NCBI GenBank assembly: GCA_016795365.1
Contig: JAEUHN010000008.1
Location: 1 to 61,949 of the forward strand
Reading direction: 5' to 3'
Length of the DNA stretch: 61,949 nt
Source of the DNA: Verrucomicrobiaceae bacterium
GTDB taxonomy: Bacteria > Verrucomicrobiota > Verrucomicrobiia > Verrucomicrobiales > Verrucomicrobiaceae
The position numbers and the translations under genes were made by a program. Position 1 is the first letter of the stretch; each line of letters begins with the position of its first letter. Below, piece by piece: positions 16,973 to 26,327 of the stretch. The notes beneath the pieces are model-generated. The model was not told the DNA's origin, did no database searches, and worked only from the letters and a program-made list of their open reading frames with translations.

Positions 16973-19453
16973 ATGAAGTCCCTAGTTTTCGTTTTCCTCG
17001 CCAGCTTGCCCGCCCTCGCGGCGGAGATCACTCCTGAGCAGACGGCGTTCTTTGAGAAGAACATTCGTCCCGTCCTCAACGACGCCTGCTACAAGTGCCA
17101 CAGCGCCAAGGATCAGAAGCGCAAAGGCGGTCTCACACTCGACACGAAGGAAGCCACGCTGCGCGGTGGTGAGTCGGGCAAGGCGGGTGTCGTGCCTGGC
17201 AATGTGGCGGCGAGTTCGATCTACGAAGCGATGACGTGGACGAACGAGGACATGCAGATGCCGCCGAAGGAAAAGCTGCCAGACGAGGTGCTCGCGAACT
17301 TCAAGAAGTGGATCGAGATGGGCGCTCCCGATCCGCGTGTTTCGACGACTATCGCCGAGGCACCCAAGTCCAAGATCGACGTGAAGAAAGGCCGCGAGCA
17401 CTGGGCTTTTCAAAAGCCGACAAAATCATCGCCTCCTGCCACCAAGAATGCCGAATGGCCACGCACGGACATCGACAAGTTCACCCTCGCGGACATGGAG
17501 GCCAAAGGTCTGTCACCTGTGCCTGATGCGGATCGACGGACGCTCATTCGACGCATCGCTTTCGATCTCACCGGCCTGCCGCCCACCCCCGATGAGATCA
17601 CCGCCTTCCTGACCGACACCTCGCCGAACGCGGTCAAGAATGTGATCGAACAATACCTGGACTCGCCGCGCTTCGGCGAGCGTTGGGGCAGGCATTGGCT
17701 GGATGTAGCTCGTTATGCAGAGTCGAGCGGCAAGGAGACCAATATCCTCTACCCTCATGCGTGGCGTTTTCGTGACTACGTGATCGACTCGTTCAACAAG
17801 GACAAGCCGTATGACCAGTTCCTCAAAGAACAGATCGCCGGTGATTTGCTCAAGTATGAGGACAAGCGCCAGCAGGGCGAGCAGATCGTTGCCACAGGCT
17901 TCCTCGCCATCGGTGCCAAGTCGCACAACACCCGCGAAGCCCGCCAGTTCCGCATGGATGTCGTGGATGAACAAATCGACGCCGTCTCGCAGGCCATGCT
18001 TGGGCTCACGATCGCCTGTGCTCGCTGCCACGATCACAAATTCGATCCCATTGGCCAGCGCGACTACTACGCGCTCGCGGGCATTTTCCTCAGCACCGAG
18101 ACCCTCTACGGCACCCACCGCCAGTTGCAGAACAATCACCCCAGCGACCTCATCGAACTCGATGACGCAGCTGGCCTAGCGCCTGCACTCGCGAAGATCA
18201 GTCCCAGTGAGGTGGCGATCCTTAAACAGCGTGCCGAAGAGGCCAGTGCCGGACAACGCGAGGCCCTCGCTCAGGTGGCCGAGCTACGGCGCAAAGGTGG
18301 CAAGGATGATCCTGCTGCCAATTTCCAGCGCATCCGTCAGGCACAGGATCGCGCCTCGCAGGCCGAGGGCGATGCGAAACTCTTCCGCGATGATGGCACG
18401 CCACGCACGCTGGTGATGGGCACCTTTGAAAAGACTCCGGTCAACACCCCGATCATGCTGCGCGGCGATCCGAATCAACCCACCAACAACACCATTCCAC
18501 GTGGCCTTGTCGAGGTGCTGTGTGCTGAGGGCGAGCCGCTCAACATTGGACAGGGCAGCGGACGTCTGGACCTTGCCTGGTGGATCGCGAGCAAGGACAA
18601 TCCCCTCACCTCCCGAGTGATGGTCAATCGCATCTGGCTGCACCTCTTCGGCCAGGGCATCGTGGCAACGCCCGACAACTTCGGGACCAAGGGCATGGCC
18701 CCCTCCAATCAGGCGCTGCTCGATTACCTTGCCGTTCGCTTCATGGAGAATGGCTGGAGCATCAAGCGCATGATCAAGGAGATCATGCTGACCCGCACGT
18801 ATCAGCTCAGCTCGCAGCACAACGAGGCGAACTACGCCGTCGATCCCGACAACAAAACGCACTGGCGCATGAGCAAGCGTCGTCTGGAAGCCGAAGCCAT
18901 TCGCGATGCGATGCTGGCCGTCGCAGGCACACTCAATCTGTATCCCGTCGATGGCTCGCCAGTCGCTCGCGCTGGTGATGGCAGGCAGGGCTTGATCACG
19001 CTTGCACGCGAGGTGCTCACAGAACCTCAGACCTATCGCAGCGTGTTCATGCCGATCATTCGCGACCAGATCCCCGAGTCACTGAGCCTCTTTGACTTCC
19101 CGGACGCGAGCCTGGTTTCCAGCCAGCGTGACAGCACGAACGTGCCCTCGCAGAGCTTGTATTTAATGAACAATCCTCAGGCCATCGCCGCAGCGGATGC
19201 CTTTGCCCGGCGCCTGGGTGCCATGGAGGTGAAAAGCCCTCAAGATCGATTCGTCAGGGCGTATGAGCTGGCCTACGGACGTCCTCCGACAGCGGAGGAA
19301 GGTCAGGCCGTGCGCAGCTTCTTCCAGCGATTCACTGATCAGTATCTCAAAGGGAAAGCCAGCGAGGAGGCGAAGAAGCAGGCCCAGGGCGTCGCACTCA
19401 GCGCGTTCTGCCAAAGCCTGTTCGCCAGCGCAGAGTTCAGGTATCTGAATTAG
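16973..19453 (+). CDS. PSD1-type cytochrome c protein (DUF1549/DUF1553)
   Basis: 826 residues from the ATG at 16973, which gives a proper signal peptide (MKSLVFVFLASLPALA). A Planctomycete cytochrome c domain follows with heme motif CYKCH and GGLTLDTKEATLRGG. DUF1549 comes next (DRRTLIRRIAFDLTGLPPTP, RFGERWGRHWLDVARYAESS), containing a second CxxCH in IACARCHDHKFDP. DUF1553 is at the C-terminus (NPLTSRVMVNRIWLHLFGQG, FDFPDASLVSSQR). The family is abundant in Planctomycetes and Verrucomicrobia and linked to polysaccharide breakdown, but its reaction is not established. Its usual DUF1501 partner is missing; an esterase follows 21 bases downstream. Confidence 0.93.
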   Translation: MKSLVFVFLASLPALAAEITPEQTAFFEKNIRPVLNDACYKCHSAKDQKRKGGLTLDTKEATLRGGESGKAGVVPGNVAASSIYEAMTWTNEDMQMPPKEKLPDEVLANFKKWIEMGAPDPRVSTTIAEAPKSKIDVKKGREHWAFQKPTKSSPPATKNAEWPRTDIDKFTLADMEAKGLSPVPDADRRTLIRRIAFDLTGLPPTPDEITAFLTDTSPNAVKNVIEQYLDSPRFGERWGRHWLDVARYAESSGKETNILYPHAWRFRDYVIDSFNKDKPYDQFLKEQIAGDLLKYEDKRQQGEQIVATGFLAIGAKSHNTREARQFRMDVVDEQIDAVSQAMLGLTIACARCHDHKFDPIGQRDYYALAGIFLSTETLYGTHRQLQNNHPSDLIELDDAAGLAPALAKISPSEVAILKQRAEEASAGQREALAQVAELRRKGGKDDPAANFQRIRQAQDRASQAEGDAKLFRDDGTPRTLVMGTFEKTPVNTPIMLRGDPNQPTNNTIPRGLVEVLCAEGEPLNIGQGSGRLDLAWWIASKDNPLTSRVMVNRIWLHLFGQGIVATPDNFGTKGMAPSNQALLDYLAVRFMENGWSIKRMIKEIMLTRTYQLSSQHNEANYAVDPDNKTHWRMSKRRLEAEAIRDAMLAVAGTLNLYPVDGSPVARAGDGRQGLITLAREVLTEPQTYRSVFMPIIRDQIPESLSLFDFPDASLVSSQRDSTNVPSQSLYLMNNPQAIAAADAFARRLGAMEVKSPQDRFVRAYELAYGRPPTAEEGQAVRSFFQRFTDQYLKGKASEEAKKQAQGVALSAFCQSLFASAEFRYLN

Positions 19454-19474
19454 CAGGCGCTGAAAGACTATTAG

Positions 19475-20428
19475 ATGCCCCATCGTCACAGCGCCATGTC
19501 CCGACTCCTCATCGCCCTGCTGCTTCTCTCCGTCCTTCCATGCACCGTTCATGCGCAGAAGGCCAAGGCAAAAGCCAAGGGCAAGAACGCAGCACCTCCG
19601 ATGACGGACGTGGCGGTGAAACACGAGGACCGCGTTTACAAGACGACTCCTCAGGGGGAGCTGAAGCTGCACTTTGCGCTTCCGACAGACTGGAAGCCCA
19701 CCGACAAGCGCCCGGCCATTGTGTTCTTCTTCGGAGGCGGATGGAAGAGTGGCAGTTACACCCAGTTCTTTGCGCAGAGCGACTACTTCGCCTCGCGTGG
19801 CATGGTCGCCGCGAGTGCGGATTATCGCATCGAGTCGATCCATCATACCACGCCCGACAAGTGTGTGGAGGATGCGAAGAGCGCCGTGCGTTACCTTCGT
19901 CAACACGCCGCCGAGCTGGGCATCGATCCGAGCAAGGTGATCGCCAGCGGCGGATCGGCGGGGGGCCACATCGCTGCCTGCACGGCCCTCGTGGAGGCCT
20001 TTGACGCTGAGACCGATGACAAGTCCATCTCGGCCAAGCCCAATGCGATGGTGCTCTTCAATCCCGCGCTCAACATTGATGAGCTGGCCGCGCAGCGAAG
20101 TGCCTCACCCGAGGACAAGACGAGAGCCGAGGCCATCACGCCCAATCGTTTCATCAAGGCGGGTGTGCCTCCAGCCATCATGTTCTTCGGGTCTGACGAT
20201 GCCTTGATCCAGGGAGCCCGTGGCTATCTGGCCAAGGCCAGGCCGCTCAACTTGCGAGCGGAGCTGTGGGTGGCTGATGGGCAGGCACACGGCTTCTTCA
20301 ATCGTGCTCCTTGGTCCCATGTGACGGCGCACAAGGCTGACGAGTTCCTCACCTCGCTGGGCTATCTGACCGGCACCCCCACCTTGAAACTGCCCGAGGA
20401 TGCCCCGGCGCTCAAACGAGCCGAGTAG
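19475..20428 (+). CDS. Exported alpha/beta hydrolase (esterase type)
   Basis: 317 residues with a signal peptide (cleavage about VHAQ) and a Lys/Ala-rich linker. A second ATG at 19496 would give a tidier signal peptide. The fold shows the oxyanion motif FFFGGGWKSGS, the nucleophile elbow GGSAGGH, the acid FFGSDDALI and the His in GQAHGFF. This pattern fits carbohydrate-acyl esterases (BD-FAE/hormone-sensitive lipase-like). It directly follows the DUF1549/DUF1553 gene, suggesting a joint role in polysaccharide deacylation and breakdown (inference). Confidence 0.88.
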   Translation: MPHRHSAMSRLLIALLLLSVLPCTVHAQKAKAKAKGKNAAPPMTDVAVKHEDRVYKTTPQGELKLHFALPTDWKPTDKRPAIVFFFGGGWKSGSYTQFFAQSDYFASRGMVAASADYRIESIHHTTPDKCVEDAKSAVRYLRQHAAELGIDPSKVIASGGSAGGHIAACTALVEAFDAETDDKSISAKPNAMVLFNPALNIDELAAQRSASPEDKTRAEAITPNRFIKAGVPPAIMFFGSDDALIQGARGYLAKARPLNLRAELWVADGQAHGFFNRAPWSHVTAHKADEFLTSLGYLTGTPTLKLPEDAPALKRAE

Positions 20429-20441
20429 TGCGCCTCAGACT

Positions 20442-20464
20442 TTTCTGACATTTCCTGTCAGAAA
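20442..20464. promoter_or_regulatory. Perfect inverted repeat upstream of ECF sigma gene
   Basis: TTTCTGACA (20442-20450), loop TTTCC, TGTCAGAAA (20456-20464): a perfect 9-bp stem, 14 bases after the esterase stop and 53 bases before the sigma factor start. No U-run follows, so an operator or weak terminator is equally possible. Confidence 0.45.
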
Positions 20465-20517
20465 CCTGGCCCCTGCCGCAAGGAGAAGCGAAGACTCCTC
20501 GCCTCTGCCCCGACTGA

Positions 20518-21045
20518 ATGAATCACCCGGATCGTTTCCTACCGCTCTTCCTGGCTGCGCAACCTGACCTGCGCGCCTTCATCGGAGCGATGGTGCGCGA
20601 TCCGGCGGCCCGCGAAGATGTCTTTCAGGAGGTGTCCATGATTCTCTGGAAGAGCTTTCAGAAGTATGACCCCAACCGACCCTTCGGGGCCTGGGCACGA
20701 GGCATTGCGGCCCGCAAGATCCTCGAAGACTTCCGCCTCCGGTCCAAGCTCCCCGAGGCCATGCCACCCGAGGTGATCGAGGAACTCGCCCTCGGCTTCG
20801 AGCCCGAGCAAACCTCCGATGCCTGGCAGTCTCGCGAACGAGCGCTGCAGCAGTGCATTCAGCAACTCCCCCAGCGTTCGGGCACCCTCGTGGCGGATCG
20901 CTACGCCCGTGGTCAGAGCATTGAAGAGATTTCCGATAACACCGGCATGTCTGCCGATTCGATCTACCAGGCACTCAGCCGACTGCGCAAGCAGCTCCGC
21001 GATTGCGTTACCCGCCGGCTCAACCAAACCAACAATCTGCTCTAA
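20518..21045 (+). CDS. ECF RNA polymerase sigma factor
   Basis: 175 residues. Region 2 is at about 15-75 (DPAAREDVFQEVSMILWKSF, FGAWARGIAARKILEDF) and region 4 at about 115-165 (QLPQRSGTLVADRYARGQS, then the helix-turn-helix EEISDNTGMSADSIYQALSR). It resembles the sigma factor subgroup first described from Rhodopirellula and Verrucomicrobium. The next gene, 8 bases downstream, is a FecR-like membrane protein, the usual arrangement of sigma and anti-sigma factor. It probably responds to an envelope signal passed by that protein and may autoregulate from the inverted repeat upstream. Confidence 0.92.
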   Translation: MNHPDRFLPLFLAAQPDLRAFIGAMVRDPAAREDVFQEVSMILWKSFQKYDPNRPFGAWARGIAARKILEDFRLRSKLPEAMPPEVIEELALGFEPEQTSDAWQSRERALQQCIQQLPQRSGTLVADRYARGQSIEEISDNTGMSADSIYQALSRLRKQLRDCVTRRLNQTNNLL

Positions 21046-21053
21046 GGCCGCGC

Positions 21054-22769
21054 ATGTCGTCCCCTTCACCCAGCGCTGACTTTGCTGACCTGGCCACCCG
21101 GTGGCTGGATGGCATCGCCACGCCTAACGAAGCGGCGCAACTTTGGGCAGCGATCAAAGGCAATCCAGAGAACGCGCGTGCCTTCGCCGAGATGGCGCGG
21201 TTCGAATTGCTCCTGGAGAGCACCTCTCAATCCATCGCCCGCGAGGCGCTCGTGTGCGCCGTGGCCGATGAGAAGACCGCCCGGCATCAGCATCGGCGCA
21301 AAGTGATCCGCGCATTCAAACTCGCCGCCGGGTTCGTCTTATTCGGCAGCATCATCTGGATGCTGTGGCCGCAAGGCAATCCATCATCGGACATCGTCGC
21401 CACGACACCTCACTCTAAGCCGGTTTCGTCCACCCAAGTCAACGTGCAGCCCAAGCGCGATCGCGTGCTGATCGCTCCACCCGAGACGGTCGCCGCCGCA
21501 GCCGCGACCACCACCAAACCACGTCCCCTGCCCCAGCACCTGGACGAGTTTTTCCTCACCTCTGTGCAGCTCGACAAGGTGCGTCTCCAGGACGCCGTGA
21601 GGCAAATGGAAGCCCAACTGCGTGCCCTGAACTTTGGCCGAACTTCGCAACTCGACCAACTCCGTGTGGTGCTGCCTGCGAGTGCGATGAATCGCGAGGT
21701 GAGCTTCAAATCAGGAGCCATCAGTTTCATGAAGGCCCTCCGTGCCGTGGCCGCCCTAGCCGGATGCGAAGTCCTGGCTACAGACACCAGCGTGGTGCTC
21801 AACACTCGCAACGACGGCCTGGACCAGATCGAACAACGGAAGGCCACTCGCTCTCTCCTCGCGGCCGACGGACTCGGCCATCACACCCATCTGTCCGAAC
21901 TCCTCGAAGACGCCCGGGCTCTCGGCATGGTTAGCGATGATGGTGATCAAGACACGCTGCGAGGCACTAACGCCCAGTTCGCGGCTCTCGCGCTCATGGC
22001 CGACTCCAGGCATCAGGTGCGGGCCCTGCCAGATCTCTCGTTCTTTGCCTACCTCGCCCCGGCCAAGCCCAACGACACCAGTCGCGTGCTTACGGCAGAA
22101 GAAGCACGTGAGAAGGCCAAGGCGGCACCTGCTACGGCTGCGGTGATCCGCGTTGATCCGGGCTCAACGGTTCCCACGTCTGCACAAGCCGCCAACGCCG
22201 ATCTGCTCATCACCGCCGTGCCCGCAGGTGACGGCACGCAGCTCACCATTAGTCCGAACTTCAAAGCGCCCGCCGTGTCCACCGTTCCGCCGGAGCTGTC
22301 CAAGCAACTGCCGATCGACATCATCTTGCCTCCCGGCAACGGGGGGAATCTGAATTTCCCCCTCGTGGCTTCGGCGATGGTGACGGATTCCAATATGACC
22401 GGTGGCACTCTGCGTTCGAACCCATCTTCAGCAAGTTCTCTGGTGGTCAACGGTGCATCGGTGAGCGACTGGACGGGAGCACTCACGATCGGTGGCACGG
22501 GTGCGACTACGGCCAACTATGCCATGTCCGACTCATTGAGCACCACAGGACAAACGCTGCTCAAAGGCGGCCAGGGTTCGTTCGGTGTAACGACCGTGGC
22601 AAATGCCAGCAATACCTATACGGGGAACATAGTCGTTCAATCAGGCACGCTCAGCATCAATGGTGTCGTCTATGGCGCAGGATCTGTCATCAGTGGCAGT
22701 AGCATTCCTGCGGGTGCGAATCTTGTGTTCACACCCGTTACCCAGACCCCAACTACTGATCCGAACTGA
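21054..22769 (+). CDS. FecR-like anti-sigma protein with autotransporter-type C-terminus
   Basis: 571 residues from the ATG at 21054. The N-terminal section (DLATRWLDGIATPNEAAQLW, NPENARAFAEMARFE) resembles the cytoplasmic FecR/anti-sigma domain. One transmembrane helix follows at about 90-106 (AAGFVLFGSIIWMLWP). The periplasmic part has an STN-like section (about 160-260, FLTSVQLDKVRLQDAV, VSFKSGAISFMKALRAVAAL). The end carries Ser/Thr/Gly-rich autotransporter-associated strand sequence (GNIVVQSGTLSINGVVYGAG). The mix of anti-sigma, STN-like and beta-strand repeats in one chain is uncommon. It is most likely the regulator of the adjacent ECF sigma factor. Confidence 0.78.
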   Translation: MSSPSPSADFADLATRWLDGIATPNEAAQLWAAIKGNPENARAFAEMARFELLLESTSQSIAREALVCAVADEKTARHQHRRKVIRAFKLAAGFVLFGSIIWMLWPQGNPSSDIVATTPHSKPVSSTQVNVQPKRDRVLIAPPETVAAAAATTTKPRPLPQHLDEFFLTSVQLDKVRLQDAVRQMEAQLRALNFGRTSQLDQLRVVLPASAMNREVSFKSGAISFMKALRAVAALAGCEVLATDTSVVLNTRNDGLDQIEQRKATRSLLAADGLGHHTHLSELLEDARALGMVSDDGDQDTLRGTNAQFAALALMADSRHQVRALPDLSFFAYLAPAKPNDTSRVLTAEEAREKAKAAPATAAVIRVDPGSTVPTSAQAANADLLITAVPAGDGTQLTISPNFKAPAVSTVPPELSKQLPIDIILPPGNGGNLNFPLVASAMVTDSNMTGGTLRSNPSSASSLVVNGASVSDWTGALTIGGTGATTANYAMSDSLSTTGQTLLKGGQGSFGVTTVANASNTYTGNIVVQSGTLSINGVVYGAGSVISGSSIPAGANLVFTPVTQTPTTDPN

Positions 22770-22885
22770 TCGCCGCCCGCCTGCTATCACCAAACGTTTG
22801 CGCAGGCCGCTGCGATGTTCTATCCACATCCTCACCCTTTTGAGCCTCGGCACGCCACATGCTGACGCTCACCTCCCCATGTTGC

Positions 22886-23689
22886 ATGACTGACCCCATC
22901 GGCATCATCGCCGGAAACGGCATCTATCCAGAGACCTTCATCGCCCATGCGCGAAAGGCAGGCGTGAAGAAGCTCGCCATGTGCGCCTTCGAAAGTGAAA
23001 CGCAGTCCGAGAATGCTGATAAGGTGGATGCCATTGAGTGGGTGCGCGTGGGACAGCTCTCGAAGATGATCAAGTTCTTCAAGCGCGAGGGCGTGCATCA
23101 CTGCGTGATGGTGGGTCAAATCGCACCGAAGAACCTCTTCGATCTGCGCCCCGACATCCGAACTCTGCTGATGATGGCACGGCTGAAGCAGCGCAATGCC
23201 GAGACACTCTTCGGCGGCATCGCCAACGAGTTGAAGAAGGATGACATCGAGCTGCTGCCAGCCACCACCTTCCTCGAAGAACTCATGCCCGCCCCAGGAC
23301 TCGTTGCGGGTCCTACCTTCAAGAAGCGTCGGCAGGACGACATCGACTACGGCTTCCAGATTGCCAAGGAATCCAGCCGACTCGACATCGGCCAAACGGT
23401 GGTTGTGAAAAATGGCACCGTGCTCGCGGTCGAGGCCTTCGAAGGCACCAACGAGTGTGTGAAGCGCGGCGGCTCTCTGGGCAAAGGCGGCGCTACAATG
23501 GTCAAGGTGAGCAAGCCGAATCAGGACATGCGATTTGACGTTCCCGTCGTCGGGCCTGCTACCATCCAGACCGCCGCCTCCGCAGGCGTGGACGTCATCG
23601 GCGTGGAAGCACGCAAGACTATCATCCTCGCGAAGGATGAGGTGGAAAAGCTCTGTCAGACGCTGAAGGTGAGCCTCGTGGCGAGATAG
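22886..23689 (+). CDS. lpxI: UDP-2,3-diacylglucosamine pyrophosphatase LpxI
   Basis: Hydrolyses UDP-2,3-diacylglucosamine to lipid X in lipid A synthesis, replacing LpxH in many non-enteric Gram-negatives. 267 residues from the ATG at 22886; the ATG at 22859 adds nine unlikely residues. Family features: GIIAGNGIYPETF at the N-terminus, VMVGQIAPKNLFDLRPD, TFLEELMPAPG, QTVVVKNGTVLAVEAFEGTN, GATMVKVSKPNQDMRFDVP, VGVEARK-like end. No other lpx gene is adjacent. Its presence implies an outer membrane with lipid A. Confidence 0.93.
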   Translation: MTDPIGIIAGNGIYPETFIAHARKAGVKKLAMCAFESETQSENADKVDAIEWVRVGQLSKMIKFFKREGVHHCVMVGQIAPKNLFDLRPDIRTLLMMARLKQRNAETLFGGIANELKKDDIELLPATTFLEELMPAPGLVAGPTFKKRRQDDIDYGFQIAKESSRLDIGQTVVVKNGTVLAVEAFEGTNECVKRGGSLGKGGATMVKVSKPNQDMRFDVPVVGPATIQTAASAGVDVIGVEARKTIILAKDEVEKLCQTLKVSLVAR

Positions 23690-23692
23690 TTC

Positions 23693-23740
23693 GAAGTTGT
23701 CTGAAACACTTCTGCTTCATCCGCTCATGCATGAATGAGC
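23693..23740 (+). promoter_or_regulatory. Paired inverted repeats just upstream of the kinase gene
   Basis: An imperfect inverted repeat GAAGTTGTCTGAAACACTTC (23693-23712) is followed by GCTCAT/ATGAGC (23723-23728, 23735-23740), ending one base before the ATG at 23742. The core AGTTGTCTGA recurs on the minus strand in the palindrome at 34084-34102. They may be operators or 5'-UTR structures; no promoter boxes are clear. Confidence 0.3.
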
Positions 23741-23741
23741 T

Positions 23742-26327
23742 ATGAACCCTTCGACCTGCCCCAACTGCCGCCAGCCACTCCCCGCCGAAGCACCCCAGGG
23801 TCTCTGTCCCGCCTGCCTGATGGACTCCGTCATGCATGATCCGCCTGCTGCTGCTGCACCCACCGCCGAGGACATCGCAGCTCTGACCAAACACTTTCCA
23901 CAGCTCATGATCGAAGAGCTGATCGGCACTGGCGGCATGGGCCGCGTGTATCGCGCCCAACAGCCGCACCTCAATCGAACGGTCGCACTGAAAGTGCTCA
24001 CCCCGGAGCGAGCCCATGATCCCGAATGGCTGGAGCGCTTCAATCGCGAGGCCCGTGCACTCGCCAGGCTCAGTCATCCACACATCGTTCAGGTCTATGA
24101 CTTCGGCGAGGCACCGATGCCTTTCCTGCTGATGGAATACGTCGATGGTGTCAATCTTCGGCAGGCGATGCAAAACGGCGCCCTCACTGCGCGCGAAGCT
24201 CTTGCCATTGTGCCCAAGCTCTGCGATGCGCTTCACTACGCTCACGAGCATGGGGTGCTGCATCGTGACATCAAACCCGAGAACATTCTCATCGACACCG
24301 AGGGTCGCGTGAAGGTGGTGGACTTCGGCCTTGCGAAGCTCCGTGATGAAACGGCGCTGCCATTCACGCTGACCGAGAGCGGAGCCAAGCTCGGCACGCT
24401 CGCCTACATGGCACCGGAGCAAATCGAGAAGCCCAGCGACGTGGATCATCGCGCCGACATCTATAGCCTCGGGGTCGTGTTTTACGAGATGCTCACGGGT
24501 GAGCTTCCGCTCGGGCGTTTCCCCACACCGAGCGAGGCAAGCGGCGTCGATCCACGCCTCGACAGCGTGGTGATGCGCACGCTCGAGAAGCGTCGCGAGA
24601 AGCGGTTCGACAACGCCAGCGAGATGAAGTCTGGCATCGAGAACGCCAGCACCAGCGCACCACCAGTCGCTGAAATGCCACGCTGGGACACCATCGGATA
24701 CGAGTATCGAAGCAAGGCCTGCATAGGCTCCTGGCCACTGCTTCACGTCGCCTTCAACAAAGATCCTCTGACCGGCAAGGCGAAACGCGCCCGCGGCATC
24801 ATTGCGGTGGGCATGCATGCACGAGGAGTGATCGCTCTCGGCTTGTTCGCCTACGGACTCTTCGCCTGGGGCGTGGTGTCGTTTGGTTTGATCGCCAGCG
24901 GAGTGGTGTGCCTGGGTGGATATAGCTCAGGAGTGCTGTCGATTGGTCTGGCAGCGGCTCATGGCGTGATCGCCATCGCTCCGGTCGCTCTCGGCGTGAC
25001 CTGCCTTGGCTACATCTCCGCTGGCGTCGTCGCCGCGGGCAAGCACGTCGCAGGCGTGAGCGGCCCCATTGATCCGCTCGCCGCACAGATCGGCGATCGC
25101 TGGCTGGTCCCGACCATGCGCTGGTCGAATGGGATCAATGCCATCGCTCTGAGCATGATGATGTTGTTGGGAGCCTTCGGGTCGTGGAAAGCACGGAAAC
25201 ACTGGGGCCATATCGCGCTCTTCGTAGCGCTCTCACTCATCGGGCCGCTCAACTACTTCACGACCAAAGCCGTGCCTTCTCAGATGCAGAGTTTCGCCTC
25301 TCGATTGCAGAAGATGGAGCAGGATAAGGCACGTCAGGGCGAGCAGCGAGCCCAAGAACAGAAATGGGCACGTATCCGTCGCATTCAAGCTCTGTGGAAA
25401 GACTGGACCACCAAGACCAACCGCACCGACTCCATCGAAGTCCGTGATCAAGCCTTCCAGTCCATCCTCGACGCACTTCGATCCAACGATGCGGACCAAG
25501 TCGATGCCGGGCTCATTGCCATGTTTCGCTCCAGCCAGGTGAACGTGGACAAAACCAAGCACCGCGATGCCATTCGTCCCCATCTCGACTCCGAGGACCC
25601 ACAGACACGAGGCTTTGCTGTCAGCGCCCTGCTGACGACCAACTACGAGCCCGCCGATGCTGAGCGCATCCTCGCGATGGTGCCCAACGCCACAGACGAT
25701 GAACTCGGAAGCCTCACCAGCGCTCTGAGTGTGCTGAGCAAGCAAGACTTCACCGGATCCTACTCGGCACCAATGCTGTCTCTGCTGGAACGTGGCATGG
25801 CCATCGCCAAGGCGAAGGTGCGCGGCGACAGCAGCGCCTTCGATGAACGCAATCTCCTGCGCCCTCTGTGGGCAGCGAAGTTCTCACCGGAGATCGAAGC
25901 CCGCATCATCGAATGGTCACACATTGATGAATTCAATGACGGCACGATGACCACCGCCGGAATTGGCTACAACGTCTTCTACTACGCCCTCAGCGTGCAG
26001 GCCAACAAGTCTTCCGCCAGCGTGAAGCGAATCCTGGAACTCGCGCAAAATCCTGACGTGACCAACATCGGTGGTCGCTGCCTGTGGGGGTTGAAAGGCA
26101 CCGTGCCCGACAAGAAGGACCAATCCCAGGTCGCGTCATTCGTCATCCAACTGCTCACCAGCCGCAATGACGGCTATCAATGGAAAGAAGGCCTGGGCTT
26201 GCTCGACGAGTATGCAACCACCGAGCATCTGCCCGCTCTCACGGCCCTCGCCGCCAGACCGGCGCTTCCAGAGCAACACAAGGAGTCGCTCGCCAGCATT
26301 GCAGCCAAGGTGAAGCCACAGCCATGA
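23742..26327 (+). CDS. Membrane Ser/Thr protein kinase with N-terminal zinc ribbon
   Basis: 861 residues. Residues 6-25 form a four-Cys ribbon (CPNCRQPLP, LCPACL). The kinase domain spans about 56-300: glycine loop GTGGMGRVY (62-70), lysine in VALKVL, HRDIKPENI (174-182), DFGLAK (194-199), YMAPEQ. A long Gly/Ala/Val-rich hydrophobic segment follows (about 345-450) with repeated AxGxxALGLFAYG-like units, then further helices and a coiled-coil/helical-repeat C-terminus. It overlaps the ECF sigma gene by 4 bases, so the kinase probably controls that sigma factor, as is common for planctomycete and verrucomicrobial ECF groups. Confidence 0.92.
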   Translation: MNPSTCPNCRQPLPAEAPQGLCPACLMDSVMHDPPAAAAPTAEDIAALTKHFPQLMIEELIGTGGMGRVYRAQQPHLNRTVALKVLTPERAHDPEWLERFNREARALARLSHPHIVQVYDFGEAPMPFLLMEYVDGVNLRQAMQNGALTAREALAIVPKLCDALHYAHEHGVLHRDIKPENILIDTEGRVKVVDFGLAKLRDETALPFTLTESGAKLGTLAYMAPEQIEKPSDVDHRADIYSLGVVFYEMLTGELPLGRFPTPSEASGVDPRLDSVVMRTLEKRREKRFDNASEMKSGIENASTSAPPVAEMPRWDTIGYEYRSKACIGSWPLLHVAFNKDPLTGKAKRARGIIAVGMHARGVIALGLFAYGLFAWGVVSFGLIASGVVCLGGYSSGVLSIGLAAAHGVIAIAPVALGVTCLGYISAGVVAAGKHVAGVSGPIDPLAAQIGDRWLVPTMRWSNGINAIALSMMMLLGAFGSWKARKHWGHIALFVALSLIGPLNYFTTKAVPSQMQSFASRLQKMEQDKARQGEQRAQEQKWARIRRIQALWKDWTTKTNRTDSIEVRDQAFQSILDALRSNDADQVDAGLIAMFRSSQVNVDKTKHRDAIRPHLDSEDPQTRGFAVSALLTTNYEPADAERILAMVPNATDDELGSLTSALSVLSKQDFTGSYSAPMLSLLERGMAIAKAKVRGDSSAFDERNLLRPLWAAKFSPEIEARIIEWSHIDEFNDGTMTTAGIGYNVFYYALSVQANKSSASVKRILELAQNPDVTNIGGRCLWGLKGTVPDKKDQSQVASFVIQLLTSRNDGYQWKEGLGLLDEYATTEHLPALTALAARPALPEQHKESLASIAAKVKPQP

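Noticed and set aside
22791..22800. Palindrome CAAACGTTTG before lpxI as an operator
   Set aside because: A single 10-base palindrome without a second copy or promoter boxes is too short to support a call.
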